NCBI GenBank assembly: GCA_002118135.1
Contig: BDIU01000141.1
Coordinates: 82,657 to 146,656, forward strand
DNA: 64,000 nt
Direction of reading: 5' to 3'
Origin: Trebouxia sp. TZW2008
Taxonomy: Eukaryota; Chlorophyta; Trebouxiophyceae; Trebouxiales; Trebouxiaceae
Made by a program: the position numbers and the translations under genes. Each line of letters opens with the position of its first letter. Position 1 is the stretch's first letter. Positions 11,575 to 22,851 of the stretch are shown in pieces. Below the pieces are notes generated by a model, which saw only the letters and a program-made list of their open reading frames with translations, ran no database searches and was not told the DNA's origin.

Positions 11575-12612
11575 ACCAATTGTGACATGCAAGCACTCCA
11601 CTTGACAATGCATGGATCAGCAGCACACCTGCAGCAGTTGCCTGTGCCCACTGACTGTCTTGACTTGCTTCAGATGGTTGCTGCACAGCCAGTGCTGCAC
11701 AGCTCTGAGTGGCAGCCACAAAGCTGTCCTCATGGACCACACCTCGCCTGCCGGCATCTAAGATGTTGAAACAGAAAGATGCAGCTTCATCACTTGTTGC
11801 CTGCATACAGCAGTTTTGCTTCTGTGTGCAGTTCAGTCATTCCTAGGCCAGCTGTTACAGAGGCCAGCAGGCCAGAGACTATAATTTCAATCATCTGTGA
11901 TCTTCTGCATGCGGAGGTCAGGAGCATATTGGGCACTCGCAAAACATCATTGACAGCCGGAATTTGCAGAAGTTTCCTGCAATTGCCGTCCAAACGATGC
12001 AAATGACTTGGCAACGCAGGTTGTTACCTTGAGACAATTGGCTTTTGCAATGATGAGCTGGTCAAATGTGACCCTGTCTTGGCCTTGAGCCACTACAGCA
12101 AACAAGCGGTCTGCCAGAACTTGATCTAGGCTCTCCAGACTCAGGAGTGACTGCATTGCAGCATGCGCGTGGAAAAAGTCAGGATGTACACATCAAGACA
12201 ATGAGCCTGGTAAATAATAATGCAGGACTGTGTTTGTGGCTTGTGTACCAGGAATGCTCGCTTGTCAAGATTGCCTTCAGGACCAGATATTTTCTCAAAG
12301 CCAGCTCTGATGCTTGCCATCTCATCTCTGGTAAATCGGCTGCATGCGAACAAGACATGTTGTGCACGTATCGTAGTTGATTATGTGGCTGCATTTCGCA
12401 ACGAGGCTCTGCACATTCCAAATTCCTTTGCATGCATTCTGTCTCTCACAAACAGATTATTCGCATGCATTCTGTCTTTCATGAACAAGCTCAAGCGAAA
12501 TTCACCTTGCAGCTTCTTGATATTGAGGACCATGGCTAGAACTGACCCCAAAAAAATTGCCCACAAAGGAAGAACACTGTGCAATCCAACCAGGCCCAGA
12601 CCGCTGGCTCAT
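7426..12612 (-). CDS. TLDc-domain protein, MEAK7/TLDC1-like, 11 exons
   Basis: In animals MEAK7 is a lysosome-associated mTOR-signalling protein; the role here is inferred from family only. Exons: 12506-12612, 12249-12339, 12028-12150, 11629-11800, 10924-11075, 9928-10000, 9112-9210, 8576-8709, 8079-8186, 7769-7851, 7426-7516, giving 410 residues (human 456). The start MSQRSGPGWIAQ at 12612 precedes RFTRDEMASIRAGFEKI, then EF-hand-like helices (ADRLFAVV, RVTFDQLI). The TLDc domain spans about residues 215-400: WELLFNSNKHGQSFNTFVG, GPTVMLIKGKQGQLFGGYAS, IYPPTGANQNFQYCG, LPNGIGFGGQ, YWSLFVDGSFERGMSHKG and VDVVECW. It ends with LAGKGTSHSAGYREAPPEED, matching the tail of animal TLDC1. All introns are GT-AG. 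The intron 9211-9927 holds a retrotransposon remnant. Confidence 0.93.
8345..8396. repeat. hexanucleotide (CATCAG)n microsatellite
   Basis: About seven units of a CATCAG-type repeat grade into CATGAG. They lie in TLDc intron 8187-8575. Confidence 0.9.
8858..9095. repeat. imperfect tandem repeat, unit about 55-65 bp
   Basis: Four or so degenerate units share the core gggagctgctta followed by gagtcaac-like text. They lie in the TLDc intron 8710-9111, directly next to the exon that ends at 9112. Confidence 0.7.
9431..9905 (-). mobile_element. decayed Ty3/gypsy-type reverse transcriptase fragment, partly inverted
   Basis: The minus strand translates, with stops and frame changes, to typical Ty3/gypsy reverse-transcriptase blocks: a GIIVPF stretch, VVLIGKKDG, CVDYK, LDVKSGY and then MPLGLTHAPATFQRLMNSV. 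The left end (9434-9490) shows the same MPxGLTxAPxTFQRL block on the plus strand, so two RT pieces meet head-on. No protease, integrase or long terminal repeats are visible. It sits in the intron 9211-9927 of the TLDc gene and is clearly non-functional. Confidence 0.8.
11076..11226 (-). repeat. tandem copy of TLDc-gene exon 5
   Basis: A second version of the exon's first 24 codons starts at 11225, 150 bp upstream of the true exon 5 start at 11075 in transcript direction. It reads ESGLTLNAFLAWSKQLPA in the same phase and has its own acceptor (CTGCAG). A GTGACC donor after the Ala codon would join exon 6 in frame. Confidence 0.75.
11524..11574. repeat. (GGCA)n tetranucleotide microsatellite
   Basis: About twelve perfect units of GGCA (CAGG) stand in the TLDc intron 11076-11628. 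They create spurious frames of repeated GRQA or CLPA residues on the two strands. Confidence 0.95.
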
Positions 12613-13231
12613 GCTGACAGCCTAGTCAAGCTGCATTGAGCATACTAGTTCCATGCATACTGTGCGCTTGGCAGCAAGCAATAAATAGATTCGTAGTTTG
12701 CCAGGAGAGACGTCGACACCAAGTTTAACGGGCTGACTCAGTTCGACGACGCACAACACGTCGATGCAAACCCAAAGCTCACAGCAGGCCTGTGATCAAA
12801 ATGCAGTTGCGTGCGATCGCTCTGTACTTCTCACCGTGAGTTTGTGCTTTGACTCGTAGCATATTGACTCTAAGGGGGTTGACCGAGACGGAAATAACAA
12901 TGCGATCGACGAACACGCCGAGGCTCTGGACTCGTCACATCGGAAATGTAAGCACATGAACTGGGTCTCGCAGCTTGTGCAGTGGCAGCAGTGGGCAAGG
13001 TCGAAGTCGTCCAGATCTCGCTGATCTGTGAATGTCCCTCGGTTTTCGACCATTTGCCGCGTCACAATCGCGCTGGGCAACGACCATCGTCTGCCGTCGC
13101 TCATCCCTTACACAAGCGAAGTGAGTATTGAATGCACCCGTGACAGCTTCCGTGCAAAATTGTTGATGCCGTCCCTAGCTGATGCTCTGCAGCTTTGCTT
13201 GCTCTCACCAGCGCGTGCATCGCTGCCCAAG
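12613..13231. promoter_or_regulatory. divergent promoter region between the TLDc gene and the GH32 gene
   Basis: This is a spacer of about 619 bp that is dense in CpG, for example around 12700-12770 and 12880-13100, in contrast to the CpG-poor introns. A reading frame in phase with GH32 exon 1 is open back to an ATG at 13028, so part of it could be an N-terminal extension. No known element is recognised. Confidence 0.4.
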
Positions 13232-16200
13232 ATGGTTGTGTTGGTGGACAGGAGAGTCGCGCGTACAAAAAGGCATAAACGCATTGTGGCAGCGAGCATG
13301 AGCGGCAATAGAGCAAGCCTTGGTCAGTCCTGGAGACTAGATGCAGACAAGCCATGGTACCATGTCATGCCGCGATCAGGCTGGCTGAATGACCCAAATG
13401 GTCCCATATACTACAATGGCAAATATCATGTGTAAGCAGTTCAATATACTGCAAATACATGTCAGTGATGACAGTGCACCTGCATGCTGTATATACTTGT
13501 AGCGGCATTCAGCTGCATTTAGGCTGGCAGAAAGCAGCAGAGCTTGCTTGTGGTGCTAGTGATATGAAGAAGCGTTATAGACAAGCATATGTGCCATCAC
13601 AGGTACTACCAGCACATAGAGGGTACGAGCCAGTGGGAATGGAGAATGACATGGGGCCATGCTTCCAGCTCCAATTTGGTGCATTGGGAGCATGAGCCTA
13701 TCGCAATTGATCCCACCAAAGGCGGTGCAGATGCCTCTGGCTGTTGGTCAGGCACTGCAGTGCTGGACCAAGATGGTACCCCAACATTGATCTACACAGG
13801 AGTCAGGCAAGACGCTCCCTTTCAGGATGACTTGCCTTGCACATGTAGTAGCACCCTTTGCAGAATGCACAGCTATACCGCCTGGCATCTGCATTGCTGG
13901 CAGCTGTAGCAGAGATGCCAGGAAGCTCCATCTGCTGGCATTAACAGCCACAACAAGCATACATGCATCACAGGTATTGTGATTAAGGCCATGTTGGTGC
14001 TGACAGGCGGCGAGACAACAAAGACTGTGGGCCTCTGCCTCATGCAGCTGTTGACCTAGGTCTGGATATGATTGAGTGCCAGATGATGGCTAGGTGTCAA
14101 CAAGGCAAGTCACAACCTCAATTTGTAACGTTGATTACTCAGTCCCAGCATTTGGTTACATTGGCAGTGACATCGCAGATTTGATTGAAAGCTGCTGACC
14201 ATGTATGGTGCAACATCTCACAGCATGGCCATGCACATAGTATTGCACCTGGGCTGCTTCCACACCAAGTCTCCCATCATGATGTCTGGCCTTGATTCTG
14301 GTTCTTGCTTCACAGTACTGCATATCTGGTACATAAGCATACAGTATTTGGATACAGTGTGCTACTGTGGGCGCATTTGTTCTGTGAGCATAAGGTGTTT
14401 GATTGCACTGGGGTACTGTGGGTCAGGTGATGTGGATCTGATGAGGTGGCACAAGCAGGAGCAGCCCATCATTCCCCACCCCCCTGAGAACATGAAGCTG
14501 ACAGGTTTCAGAGACCCCTACATCATCCAGAAGGGTTCTGGCCAGCAAAAGTGGAAGCTGCTGCTGGGCAGTGGGATCGAGGGCCAAGGTGGCACACTGC
14601 TGGTGTATGAGTCTGCTGAGCTGGGCTCAGGTAATGGACCTTTTGTGCTCACTGTCTGCCGCCTCCCTCTATAGCTGTGCCAATATTCCTGTGCCGAAGA
14701 GACACGTTGCATTGCTCAAATGATATCAGCAAGCCAACATTGGGTACTCTGCAAACCTGTGCATCAGCAGCACCTGTATCTTTTGTCTTTGTGCGTATCA
14801 ATGCTCACCATGAGCAGAAAGTTCAGTCTCTTTCAGGTGTTGTGACTATTTCATGCAGACAGCGTCAGGCATTTCACCGCATTTCGCCAATCTACTGCTT
14901 GATGACCATGTGCCAGAGACAATCTGAGAGCCCTGAACAGCAATAAGGCATGCAGGCTGGCAGTACAAGGGCTCCTTCATCAAGGGCAAATCCAAGCCCT
15001 TAGGTGATCATGACCTAGGGGCCATGTGGGAATGCCCCTTCCTAACGCCCCTGCAGGACACCACAAACGCTGCTCCAGCAGCCCAAGCGCCCAGTGACTC
15101 AGTGGGGCCCCTGCAACTGAAGGAAGACCAGCTGCATATGATGTGCGTGTCCCCCTACCCCCACCACCTGAAGGGGCGCCCCACCAACCCCTGCCTCTAC
15201 TGGCTTGGCCATGTGCAGCAGGAGCTCTTTCACATTGAGCAGTCTGACGGTAGAAACTGCATTGCAAACATGCTACTTTGTTGGCCATAATCTTAACATG
15301 TCATGAAATCATTTAGCAAGTCGTAGTCTTCAAATGCAAATTGACAAGGTGCCTGGCAAAAGCTGGTGTAGCATCTGCTCTGGTCAAACTCGCGCTTATT
15401 CTTCTTGTATGTGAGTCGTGTAACACAAGTAGCAGCCATGCATCAAGCTGGCGTCAGACTCAGCAAGCTGTCCCTTGACCTGCAATGTTGGCACACACAT
15501 GTTGCCTGTACTGGTCAAGTGTAAAGCCCATGTGACTGCTGCAGGCCCTCATCTGCTGGACCTGGGTGATGCGCTGTATGCGCCTAACTGCTTCCAGGAT
15601 AGACCGGGACGCAACATCATGCTAGGCTGGTTGCAAGAGCTGCGGCAAGGTGGCGGCTTTGACTATGCTGGCTGCATCTCACTTCCCAGAATCTTGTCCT
15701 ACAAAGGTGATAAGCTCATTATCTGCTGTCACTTGCGCAGCAAGATCTACAGTGATGCCATGTTATTTGCCATGCACACAGGCATCAAGCACAAGCTGTG
15801 CACACCTGGCAAATTGGCAATGTTTTGTAAGAACTTAACGATACAAGAATACAAGTCTTGAGCATAGATGTGGCATACAATTCAGGAACATCATCATGTG
15901 AGGGCATATAGCATTCAGCAGATGTGGTCTGTCTGATGACACACTTGCTGTTCTGCTTTGACAGCTGTGCAGGAGGTCGGCTGCATCAGGAAGCAGCACC
16001 ACAGCTCAAGGCCCTTAGGCAGCAGCCCTCATGGTCCGCATCACGCCTGCAGGTGACTGCTGAGCAGGTAGCGACGGTGGAAAATCTGCAAGGGTCCTCC
16101 TCATCAGCAGCACAATCGCAGGTGTCTGTCTTGATGCGGTGTGTGCGCGTGCAGGAGGTCAGCTGCACCAGGAAGCAGCACCAGAGCTCAAGGCCCTGAG

Positions 16201-17547
16201 GCAGCAGCCATCCTGGTCAGCACCACGCCTGCAGGTGACTGCTGAGCAGGTAGCGACGGTGGAAAATCTGCAAGGGTCCTCCTCATCAGCAGCACAATCG
16301 CAGGTGTCTGTCTTGATGTGGTGTGTGCGCGTGCAGGAGGTCAGCTGCACCAGGAAGCAGCACCAGAGCTCAAGGCCCTCAGGCAGCAGCCATCCTGGTC
16401 AGCACCACGCCTGCAGGTGACTGCTGAGCATGCTGTGGCGGTGGAAAAAGTCACAGGTCCCTCCTGGATGGCCACATTCACCCTGACACGTGGCAGTGCC
16501 GCAGCGTCAGGGCTGTTACTGCGGTCATGGCTGTATGAAGGGCCAGAGCAGGAACAGCCCTCTGCTGCTGCCCTGCTGCTCAACTGGGAGCAGTCAAGCC
16601 TAGAGGTCAGCCATCACGTTGGGATTGCCTGTGTGATTTGTCTGCACAGTGGTTGCTCAAGTCTGTTGTTGGCATTATACCACTGTTGGCATGTACCACT
16701 CAGTCTCAAGCTGGCCAACGTGCTGCCTTATGCTGTGTTTTAAAACAGACTCAACGTCATGCTGATGTTTAAACATGCATGAGACAACTATGCTGCTGAA
16801 ACTTTTGGTGACGATGAACTGCTGCATGGTGCAGGCTGCTATCTGTAGCAGCTTGCTGTCGATCAAGTTACAGTTTGCTTTGCTAATCAGAACAGGCAGA
16901 ACTGGGTACAATGCCTGCGACTGTCCATTCATGCCTTATGGCAGTGTGCTAGCAAAGCAGGAGTTGGGTGTTTCAGGTGGTCTTCCCCAGGAAGCTGGAC
17001 AAAAGCAGCATGACTTTTGATGTTAATGCTGACATGAAGCGCATTGGTGGTCCAATCAGGCTTGAGTCAAAGCAAGAGGCTACAGTGGACGTTTATGTGG
17101 ACCACTCTGCTGTAGAGGTCTTCCTTGCCTCGGGCGAAGCTCTTGCAACCAGGTGCATGACATTCTTGCAGAATGACATTGCATCTTCATAGCATCATGT
17201 ATGGTTTGTTGAGGCAACATTGCTGACAAGCAGTCCTCCTGCACACAACCTGATGTGCTGCTGCTACAATGTCAGGCTTGACAGTGATGCCAATTTGCTC
17301 TAAATCAGTGGCAATGTCAGATGACCAAGGTGCAATAGTATGCTGCACAGTCAGACAGCAGCTGGCTGCTTGCAGGATATATCGTGGTGCTGTGACTTCA
17401 CAGCAAGATGCAGGGTTCCACTTCACATCACATGGCGGCATCACGGACGTGACAGACATCCAAGTGCATACCATGGGCTCTATCTGGACAAAGGCTGCTG
17501 ATCGGCCAGAAAAGCAGTTTGAGCCAGCCTCAAACAGTGCACCTTGA
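13232..17547 (+). CDS. glycoside hydrolase family 32 (invertase/beta-fructofuranosidase type), 9 exons
   Basis: Hydrolyses terminal beta-fructosides, most likely sucrose. Exons: 13232-13431, 13603-13806, 14007-14104, 14427-14630, 14956-15249, 15545-15706, 16337-16605, 16977-17152, 17376-17547, giving 592 residues. The three catalytic blocks are present: WLNDPNGP (Asp nucleophile, about residue 53), GFRDP (about 197) and MWECP (Glu acid/base, about 260). [10 protein letters not shown] and IMLGWLQE follow, and the beta-sandwich ends with [13 protein letters not shown] and MGSIW. The start is uncertain: ATGs at 13028, 13232 and 13298 are all in frame, and the Arg/Lys-rich [17 protein letters not shown] could be a targeting peptide. 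Two introns (13807-14006 and 14105-14426) have GC donors followed by AAGA or AAGT. Exon 7 exists in three tandem copies, of which only the third keeps the frame. Confidence 0.93.
15973..16430 (+). repeat. 182-bp tandem triplication of GH32 exon 7
   Basis: Nearly identical units begin at 15973, 16155 and 16337, each preceded by a GCAG acceptor. All start [19 protein letters not shown]. Units 1 and 2 then read [13 protein letters not shown] and run into frame loss at the next unit, because 182 is not a multiple of three. Unit 3 diverges after about 100 bp into the real continuation, which codes for the beta-sandwich. Confidence 0.95.
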
Positions 17548-17770
17548 ATTACAGTGTCGAAAAGTGCTTTCTGATCTACACCAGAACTGCTTATCCTCTT
17601 GGAATAATGCAACAATCCTCTGAAATCAATAAGTTGAAGAATAAGCACAGGTTTTGTTTCGGAGAAATGCAGTGAGCCACGCAGTTTACTGTGCTTTCGG
17701 AGCGAAATATGCAGGTATCACAAGTCCAGTGACGCATGCTTTGCGCGCTGTGCTTCAGGCTCCGTGTTCG

Positions 17771-20700
17771 ATGCTGATGCTTAGCCGTGCATCTCGCGTG
17801 AGGTCTGCGGATGCCAGTCAAGCAGCTCAAAGCATCACCGAGTGTGCGTCGTTGCTGCGCTGGTGGCATAACTTTCAGCTGACGTCGTCCTTTAGCTCTG
17901 CGAGAACGCCGGTCAACACAGCAGCTTCACTTGCAAAACACATCTGTCAGTCCGGTGCTCCTCGATGTGCACCACAAGCCCAGCATGTCCGGTGTCATGC
18001 CCAAAATCTGCTGAACAGCAGCAAGACTTGCCAGGGGCGTGGCTTTGCCGCCCAGGCAGCAGCTGTGAGAGGTCAGTCACAGATGCCAAAGCAGCTCAAG
18101 CATCCTCTGGTTACATGCCACCCCAGTTCCTGACCATGGCGGTCTTGTTGCAGCTCCAAAGAGTATCAATAGCGTCACAAGGCAGCAGTCAACATTGGCA
18201 GCCAGCTTGCCAGGAGCTTTCTCAAATCTTGCACCAGTGAGCTCACACTTCATTGGCTGTCTGCTGTTTGCTACATTGACACGTGCGTGCTACACTGATT
18301 GAGATCAGCCTGGTGTTGTCCGACATACCAAAAGTTGCTTTTCTGCAGAAGCGGCCAGTGCTGACAGGGGCATTAGCACAGACTGCTGGCCTCAGTGATA
18401 GCGCCCGCAAGCAAGTCGGCTGGTGGCTGGCCGGATGCTCAGGCTGGGTCTTCAGCATGGTTGTGCTAGGTGGCATGACCAGGCTCACCCGCTCTGGCCT
18501 CTCCATGACAGACTGGAAGTTTACTGGGGAAAGACCACCACGCTCCCTGGTACTGGCCCCTATTACTGATACTGCCTTCTGTTATTGACGCTTCCTTCTG
18601 TCATTGACACTGCCTTCTGTTATTGGTACTGCCTAATGGCACTAGACCGCCATGCCCCTTGATACTGCCTGCTGCTCTTGATACTGCCTACTTGGATTGG
18701 TTTGCCTATTGTCATTGATACTGCCTGCTATTGTTGATACTGCCTGCTGTTGTTGATACTGCCTACTATGATTGGTGCTGCCTACTGTCACTAGACCACC
18801 ATGCTCCTTGGAACTGCTTGATATTATTGATGCTGCCTAACTAAATTGGTACTGCCTGCTTGGATTGGATTTGCCTACTATTGTTGATACTGCCTGCTGT
18901 TCTTGACACTGCCTGCTGTTGTGAATACTACCTACTATGATGGATGCTGCCTGCTGTCACTAGATCACCACACTCCCTGATACTGCCTATTGTGATTGAC
19001 ACTGCTTGCTGTGATTGATCTACCTACTGTTGTTGATACTGCCTACTTTTATTGATACTGCCTACTGTCATTGGTACCGCCTGCTGTGGTTGTTACTGCC
19101 TACTGTGATTGGTGCTGCCTACTTTTATTGATAATGCGTACTGTCATCGATTCCGCCTGCTGTTGTTGATACTGTCTGCTGCTACTGACACTGTTTATTA
19201 TCATTGATATTGCACACTGCCACTAGACCACCACACTCCCTGGTACTGCCTATTGTGATTGAAAGTGCTTGCTGTGATTGATCTGCCTACAGTTATTGAA
19301 AATGCCTACTGTTATTGGTACTGCCTGCTGTTGTTGACACTGCTCACTGTGGTTGGTGCTGCCTGCTGTCATTAGACCACCACACTCCCTGGTACTGCCT
19401 ATTGTGAGTGATACTGCTTGCTGTGATTGATCTGCCTACTGTTGTTGATACTGCCTGCTGTTATTGATACTGCCTACTGTTATTGATACCACCTGCTGTG
19501 GTTGTTATTGCCTGCTATGATTGGTACTGTTATTGATAATGCCTACTGTCATCGAGTCCGCCTGCTGTTGTTGATACTGCTCACTGTGATTGATCCTGCC
19601 TACTGTCATGAGATCACCACACTCCCTGGTACTGCCTACTGTTGCTGATACTGCCTGCTGCAATTGATCTGCCTACTGTTGTTGATTCTGTCCACTGCAA
19701 TTGATTCTGCCTACTGTTAGTGATACTGCTTAATGTCACTAGACCACCACGCTCCCTGGAACTGCCTGCACGTTCTTCATTCAGCACACTCTGCATGACT
19801 GTCAAGCATTGGCTGCAGCCGCAGTACAACGTGCATGAGCTCATGTCTGGAAGGCTTTCCTCAGCAGTTGTTGCAGCCTAAGTACAGTATGCAGATACGC
19901 ATGCGATGAGGGCGCTGCATGGCGTTTCAGCACTGGCTGTAGCCCACGTGTAATGTGCCAGAGCTCATGTGACAAAGGCTGTGTGTGACCTTTCAGCACT
20001 GGCTTGAGTGCAATGTGCGAGAGCTCATGCGATGAGTGTTGCTGCAGGCTGACTGGCAAGCAGAGTTTGAGAAGTACAAGCAGTCTCCAGAGTATCGCAA
20101 GGTCAACAGGTGACTGCATGCATACACCATTGAATCAGTTGCCTAGACTGGCCCTGCATCACATTGCATGTCAGCACATGCAAGACATAAGTTGCATGTT
20201 GATGATGAAGGCGCACAATCACATGTCATGTGTGCACATGCAAGACATGAGTCGTGCGTTGCATGTTGATGATGAAGGTGCATGATCACATTTCATGCAC
20301 GCGCATGCAAGACATGAGTCATGACTTGTGTTTTGGCACTGAAGGCGCATGACCCTTGAGGAGTTCAAGTTCATCTACTGGATGGAGTATGCGCACCGCA
20401 TGTGGGGTAGAGCTCTTGGCGTTGTGTTTGCGGTACCTGCAGCCTACTTTGGGGTGCGAGGCTTCATCAATCTTGCATTGGCAAAGAACTTGGGGCTGTT
20501 CTTCTTGATGGGTGGGGCTCAGGGCCTGGTGGGCTGGTGGATGGTCAAATCTGGTCTGCAGGTCAGTCTGGCAAGCCTTGTCTGTCATGTCATAGTGAAA
20601 CCTCACTCTGACAGCACTGTTCTCCATGACACTACGGCTGTCGAGTTTTGGCAGTTGAATAGCGCGTGTATGTGCTGTTCACATGCATCCCAAATTAGCC

Positions 20701-22581
20701 CGCAGCACCTTAGTGTCAAGTCTTTGATAATGAGGTCATCACAATGCTTTACACGAACTTTGACTGAGAGTTGCTCGAGGTGTCATGGAGAGACTTCAAC
20801 GCATGAGTGTCGAGTGCTTTTCATTCCGTGCGACGTCCACCTGTGCTTGCAAGTCAGGAAGAGCATGGCATGCGTGGAATCAAGTTGCTAATCCATTCAA
20901 GTAATTATGGGCCATTGTTGCATTACTCATCAATTGCATTGTGCATGGGGCAGGACCTCAAGGCAGAGTGGAACACATCACAAGTGAGCCCATTGCATTG
21001 TCCTGTTGCATGCACCTAGCAGGGTCATCAGAAACTAGGATCACAATGTGATTGTGTGTGCCACAGGAGCCCAAAGCAGGGTGGGACACATGGCGAGTGA
21101 GCCCCTTGCATTGTCCTTTTGTATGCACCTGATAGGCTCATGAGACCTCACTAGAAAGCATGTAAACCATGCTCACAATGTGATTGTGTGTGCCACAGGA
21201 GCCCAAGGCAGAGTGGGATACACCGCGAGTGAGCCCGTACCGCCTGGCTGCGCACCTCACCTCAGCCTTTGTCATCTACTCAGGGCTGCTGTGGACCACC
21301 CTCAACATGTTTTTCCCCTCCTCTGCGGCAGTTCTGGCCCCTGAGGCTGCTGCTAAAGGGGCAGGGGCTCTGCGCAGGGTGGCTCACCCCCTTGCTGCCC
21401 TGATTGGCATCACTGCCATCTCAGGTAGGGCTTGCAACCTTCTGAACCTTGTGAAGGACCTATTGAACAAGGACATGATGCAGATCATCTGATGGCATGC
21501 ATACAAGCTGGTGGGGCAACGGTTCAGATGGTTTGTGCAACTGAATACCAACCCTGGCCACCTCCCAAAACTGTACAGCTGTCTTCTGTGGCGGTCACAC
21601 CAAGTGTGCTTTCTCATGATGCTGCAGATGTGTCAGCGCGCGCTTATGAACCAGCTCTGTGCTCTGTGGAGCTTGATCGCAAAAAGATCTCTGCTTCCGC
21701 AATGGACCTTCTGATTGCATGTACTATTGTCACCTATCAGCAGCAGTCCGTCGGGGCAGGCCGTGACCTGCTGTCATACCGTTATCATGAGCCTGCTCTT
21801 CTTGTCTTTGATTGCACGCCTTGGCAAATGCCTAATCTTGTCACAACAGTACATTGCTATCCAGGCGTGTTTGTTGCTGGCATGGATGCTGGCCGTGCCT
21901 ACAATGACTTCCCCTTCATGAACGGGCAGTGGGTACCTGACGAGTACTGGGCCATTCAAGGCTGGCGCGGCTTCTTTGAGAACACTGCTGCAGTGCAGTT
22001 GCATCACAGGCTTCTGGCCACGACCACGTTGGTCAGTGTGCTGACAACCTGGGGCATGTTCAGGGGCAGAGTGTTGCCTCACGCCTCACAACAGCTGCTG
22101 AATGCCATGGCTGCCATGACAGCTGTGCAGGTGAGCATGCAGGCAGAGCTTGTGCCTGCATTTGATTGTGCCAGTATGCACAAATTGCATCTTGAGCGTT
22201 GATGTCAAGATTTATACAGATCATCAATTGTAGTGCTGCAGAGCAGTGCCTATCTGCGGTGTGCTACTACTGCTGGCCAGAGTCTGCTTCAGTGCAAAGA
22301 TTCAGTGGTCTGCATGGTGCTGATGAGGCAGTGATGTTGACTGTTGGTGCTTTCAGGTAGCTCTGGGAATCACAACTTTGATGACTTATGTGCCTCCCAG
22401 TCTAGGCTCTGCCCATCAGGCAGGGGCTCTTACCTTGTTCTCTTTGGTTTTGGCACTCATGCATAGCTTGCGGCGGGGCCCATCAGCACTGGCCAAGCCA
22501 TCCTTTATGAGGCAGTACAGCACTCCTCTTGCAGCTGGAGCAGTGGTGGCAGTTGGTGCAGCTGTTGCAATTGAGAGGTAG
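17771..22581 (+). CDS. COX15: COX15 haem A synthase, mitochondrial inner membrane, 7 exons
   Basis: Oxidises haem O to haem A for cytochrome c oxidase. Exons: 17771-18064, 18349-18549, 20048-20109, 20345-20561, 21199-21424, 21865-22130, 22357-22581, giving 496 residues. The first 98 residues, rich in Ser, Arg and Ala and starting MLMLSRASRVRS, look like a mitochondrial presequence. Family blocks follow: VGWWLAGCSGWVFSMVVLGG, MTRLTRSGLSMTDW, DWQAEFEKYKQSPEY and EEFKFIYWMEYAHRMWGR. Next come VFVAGMDAGRAYNDFPFMNG and LHHRLLATT. The conserved haem-binding histidines appear in EYAHR, LAAHL, LHHR and SAHQ. About eight membrane segments are expected. The presequence and Ala/Val-rich tail make it longer than human COX15 (410 aa). 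It follows the GH32 gene on the same strand by 223 bp. Confidence 0.95.
18560..19775. repeat. intronic minisatellite with higher-order structure in COX15 intron 2
   Basis: About 1.2 kb are built of 17-19-bp units of the type TACTGCCTACTGTTATTGA. A longer element, AGACCACCACGCTCCCTGG or a close variant, recurs near 18645, 18795, 18961, 19215, 19374, 19611 and 19741. That element equals the last bases of exon 2 plus the first donor base (18531-18549 and 18550). Confidence 0.95.
20954..21260 (+). repeat. triplicated acceptor and 5' end of COX15 exon 5
   Basis: Copies of the first 35-40 bp of exon 5 with the preceding CAG start at 20954 and 21067, before the true exon at 21199. They read DLKAEWNTSQVSP and EPKAGWDTWRVSP against EPKAEWDTPRVSP. 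Both run into stops within about 30 codons. Confidence 0.8.
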
Positions 22582-22851
22582 TCATACGCAGCAGGATGTT
22601 ATGATATGTTGTTAGCAAATATTACAATCGGTGCAACCATCTCCACAAGTCATTTGACCCCAGCAGTTCATGCCTTACATGATTGCTGTGGTCGAACACA
22701 GCGCTAGGCGCTGATCATGTGTTGGTCTACTTGTTCTTGATAGCCTGTACTGAATGATTGACTAGACGACACTCTGCTTCTCCCACATACAAGGGACTTA
22801 GAGACAGTAGAACTGACTTAGATAAAGCATCAGGTAAATGGATCGCAGCAG
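22582..22851. other. short convergent spacer between COX15 and gamma-COP
   Basis: These 270 bp lie between two stop codons. It probably contains both 3' untranslated regions. I see no further gene. Confidence 0.5.

Noticed and set aside
12796..13104. Minus-strand frame of 102 codons
   Set aside because: It is located in the TLDc/GH32 divergent spacer and has no recognisable product or splice context.
15973..16430. CRISPR-like appearance of evenly spaced repeats
   Set aside because: The units are contiguous 182-bp coding duplications in a eukaryotic gene, with no spacers and no cas genes.
18560..19775. Minisatellite considered as centromeric satellite or ncRNA gene
   Set aside because: It lies wholly inside one intron of COX15, is short, and its higher-order element comes from the neighbouring exon.
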